Of a DNA stretch of 6,152 bases, positions 5,512-6,152 are shown in pieces (position 1 is the first letter of the stretch; every line of letters starts with the position of its first letter). Position numbers and translations under genes: made by a program. This stretch comes from Spirochaetaceae bacterium (GTDB taxonomy: Bacteria; Spirochaetota; Spirochaetia; Treponematales; Breznakiellaceae): positions 1 through 6,152 of the forward strand of contig JAIRXO010000064.1 of NCBI GenBank assembly GCA_031268255.1. Reading direction: 5' to 3'. Under the pieces are notes generated by a model. That model saw only the letters and a list, made by a program, of their open reading frames with translations. It made no database searches and was not told the DNA's origin.

Positions 5512-6152
5512 ATGGCAGAAGAATCCTTGCGCGAACCGGAAATGGGGCTGACCTTTGAAAAGGTCTGGGCCATGTTTCAGGAGACGGAACTCAGACAGAG
5601 GGAAACCGCCCGTATAGTAAAGGAAACCGCCCTCCAGATGCAGGAGACGGACCGCAAAATGCAGGAGACGGACCGCAAAATGCGGGAGACGGACCGTAAA
5701 ATGCAGGAAACGGACCGTAAAATCAGCAAACTGGGCAGCCGTATCGGCGATCTTGTGGAAGAACTTATCGTTCCCAATATCCTGGAAAAATTCAATAAAC
5801 TGGGCTATGTCTTTGGCAAGGTGGCCCCCAATGTGCGCTACAGGGATTCCCTCGGCGCGTATGTCGCCGAAGTCGATATACTGCTCGAAAACGGGGATAC
5901 GGCCCTGGCGGTGGAGGTAAAAACCACCCTGACCGACGCCGATGTGCGGGACCATCTGAAACGCATGGAAAAACTGCGGCTCTACGCCGACGAACACGGT
6001 GACAGGCGGAGGCTCCTGGGAGCGGTGGCCGGCGCGATAGCCCCGGAAGAAGTAAAGGCCTTCGCCGTCAAGAACGGATTTTTTGTTTTGGAACAATCCG
6101 GGGACACGGTAAAGATCAGCGTTCCTGAAGGCTTTAAGCCCAGGGAGTGGTA
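5512..6152 (+). CDS. Heptad-repeat coiled-coil protein with PD-(D/E)XK nuclease-like domain (last base of stop codon outside window)
   Basis: The frame gives 213 residues ending in VPEGFKPREW, then TA at the very edge, so only the last base of a TAA or TAG stop is missing. Residues 14-21 (TFEKVWAM) are followed by seven heptads at 22-70 with an ET pair every seven residues, the last four reading M(Q/R)ETDRK: a charged coiled coil. After SKLGSRIGDLVEELI (72-86) comes a compact alpha/beta domain with AEVDILL (119-125) and AVEVKT (133-138), giving D122 and the E135-x-K137 pair of the PD-(D/E)XK nuclease fold. I recall similar proteins, annotated as DUF3782-type, in many copies in gut treponemes and cyanobacteria; their function is unknown to me. 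A TAA at 5506-5508 in this frame rules out an earlier start; the ATG at 5542 is an alternative but has no ribosome-binding site. GGAG at 5496-5499 is rather far (12 bases) from the chosen ATG. No membrane segment or signal peptide is seen. Confidence 0.85.
   Translation, partial: MAEESLREPEMGLTFEKVWAMFQETELRQRETARIVKETALQMQETDRKMQETDRKMRETDRKMQETDRKISKLGSRIGDLVEELIVPNILEKFNKLGYVFGKVAPNVRYRDSLGAYVAEVDILLENGDTALAVEVKTTLTDADVRDHLKRMEKLRLYADEHGDRRRLLGAVAGAIAPEEVKAFAVKNGFFVLEQSGDTVKISVPEGFKPREW
5575..5721 (+). repeat. Seven tandem 21-base units encoding a heptad coiled coil
   Basis: Seven in-frame 21-base units encode heptads with an invariant Glu-Thr pair (residues 24/25, 31/32, 38/39, 45/46, 52/53, 59/60, 66/67). 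The first three units are diverged. The last four (5638-5721) are nearly the same: units four and five are identical, and units six and seven each differ from them at two bases. Gain or loss of a unit would keep the frame and only change coiled-coil length. Confidence 0.9.

Noticed and set aside
5638..5721. Regular repeats as a possible CRISPR array
   Set aside because: The 21-base units are contiguous with no spacers and are in frame inside a coding sequence.
5419..6096. Long minus-strand open frame (225 codons) with a repetitive phenylalanine- and arginine-rich middle
   Set aside because: It is the antisense of the coiled-coil/nuclease-like gene; its repeats merely mirror the 21-base units, and it resembles no protein family I know.

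Overview
The window looks like a chromosomal stretch from a moderately GC-rich spirochaete, most likely a Treponema of the insect-gut type. This rests on remembered family resemblance, not on a search. The pointers are the receiver-like/HATPase/cyclic-nucleotide-binding protein, the PilZ protein beside two RNA methyltransferases, and a small coiled-coil/PD-(D/E)XK protein ending in EGFKPREW. No rRNA, tRNA, CRISPR array or complete insertion sequence is visible.

Layout. (A) 1-789, plus strand, very AT-rich: the C-terminal end of a small protein, probably an antitoxin-like partner, overlaps the start of an AbiEii/AbiGii-type nucleotidyltransferase toxin gene. This looks like an acquired toxin-antitoxin or abortive-infection cassette. 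(B) 816-5228, minus strand, GC-richer: five tightly packed genes read from right to left. They are a PilZ-domain protein, an RlmM/FtsJ-like 2'-O-ribose RNA methyltransferase, a THUMP-domain RlmL/YpsC-like RNA methyltransferase, a TetR-family repressor, and a pseudo-receiver/RsbW-like ATPase/cyclic-nucleotide-binding protein. Gaps are a 4-base overlap, 19, 12 and 9 bases, and two ribosome-binding sites overlap the preceding stop codon, so one operon is likely. (C) 5229-5511: an intergenic region between divergent genes. It carries a strongly palindromic G/C-run element of about 90 bases and weak promoter-like sequences facing both ways. (D) 5512-6152, plus strand: a protein with seven heptads of the ETDRK type and a PD-(D/E)XK nuclease-like domain. 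Only the last base of its stop codon lies outside the window.

How the genes may work together. The operon links two RNA-modification enzymes with a likely c-di-GMP sensor and two regulators, one of which could bind a cyclic nucleotide and act on a sigma/anti-sigma style partner. The link is inferred from gene order only. The toxin cassette and the repeat-bearing nuclease-like gene flank this operon and look like accessory genes.
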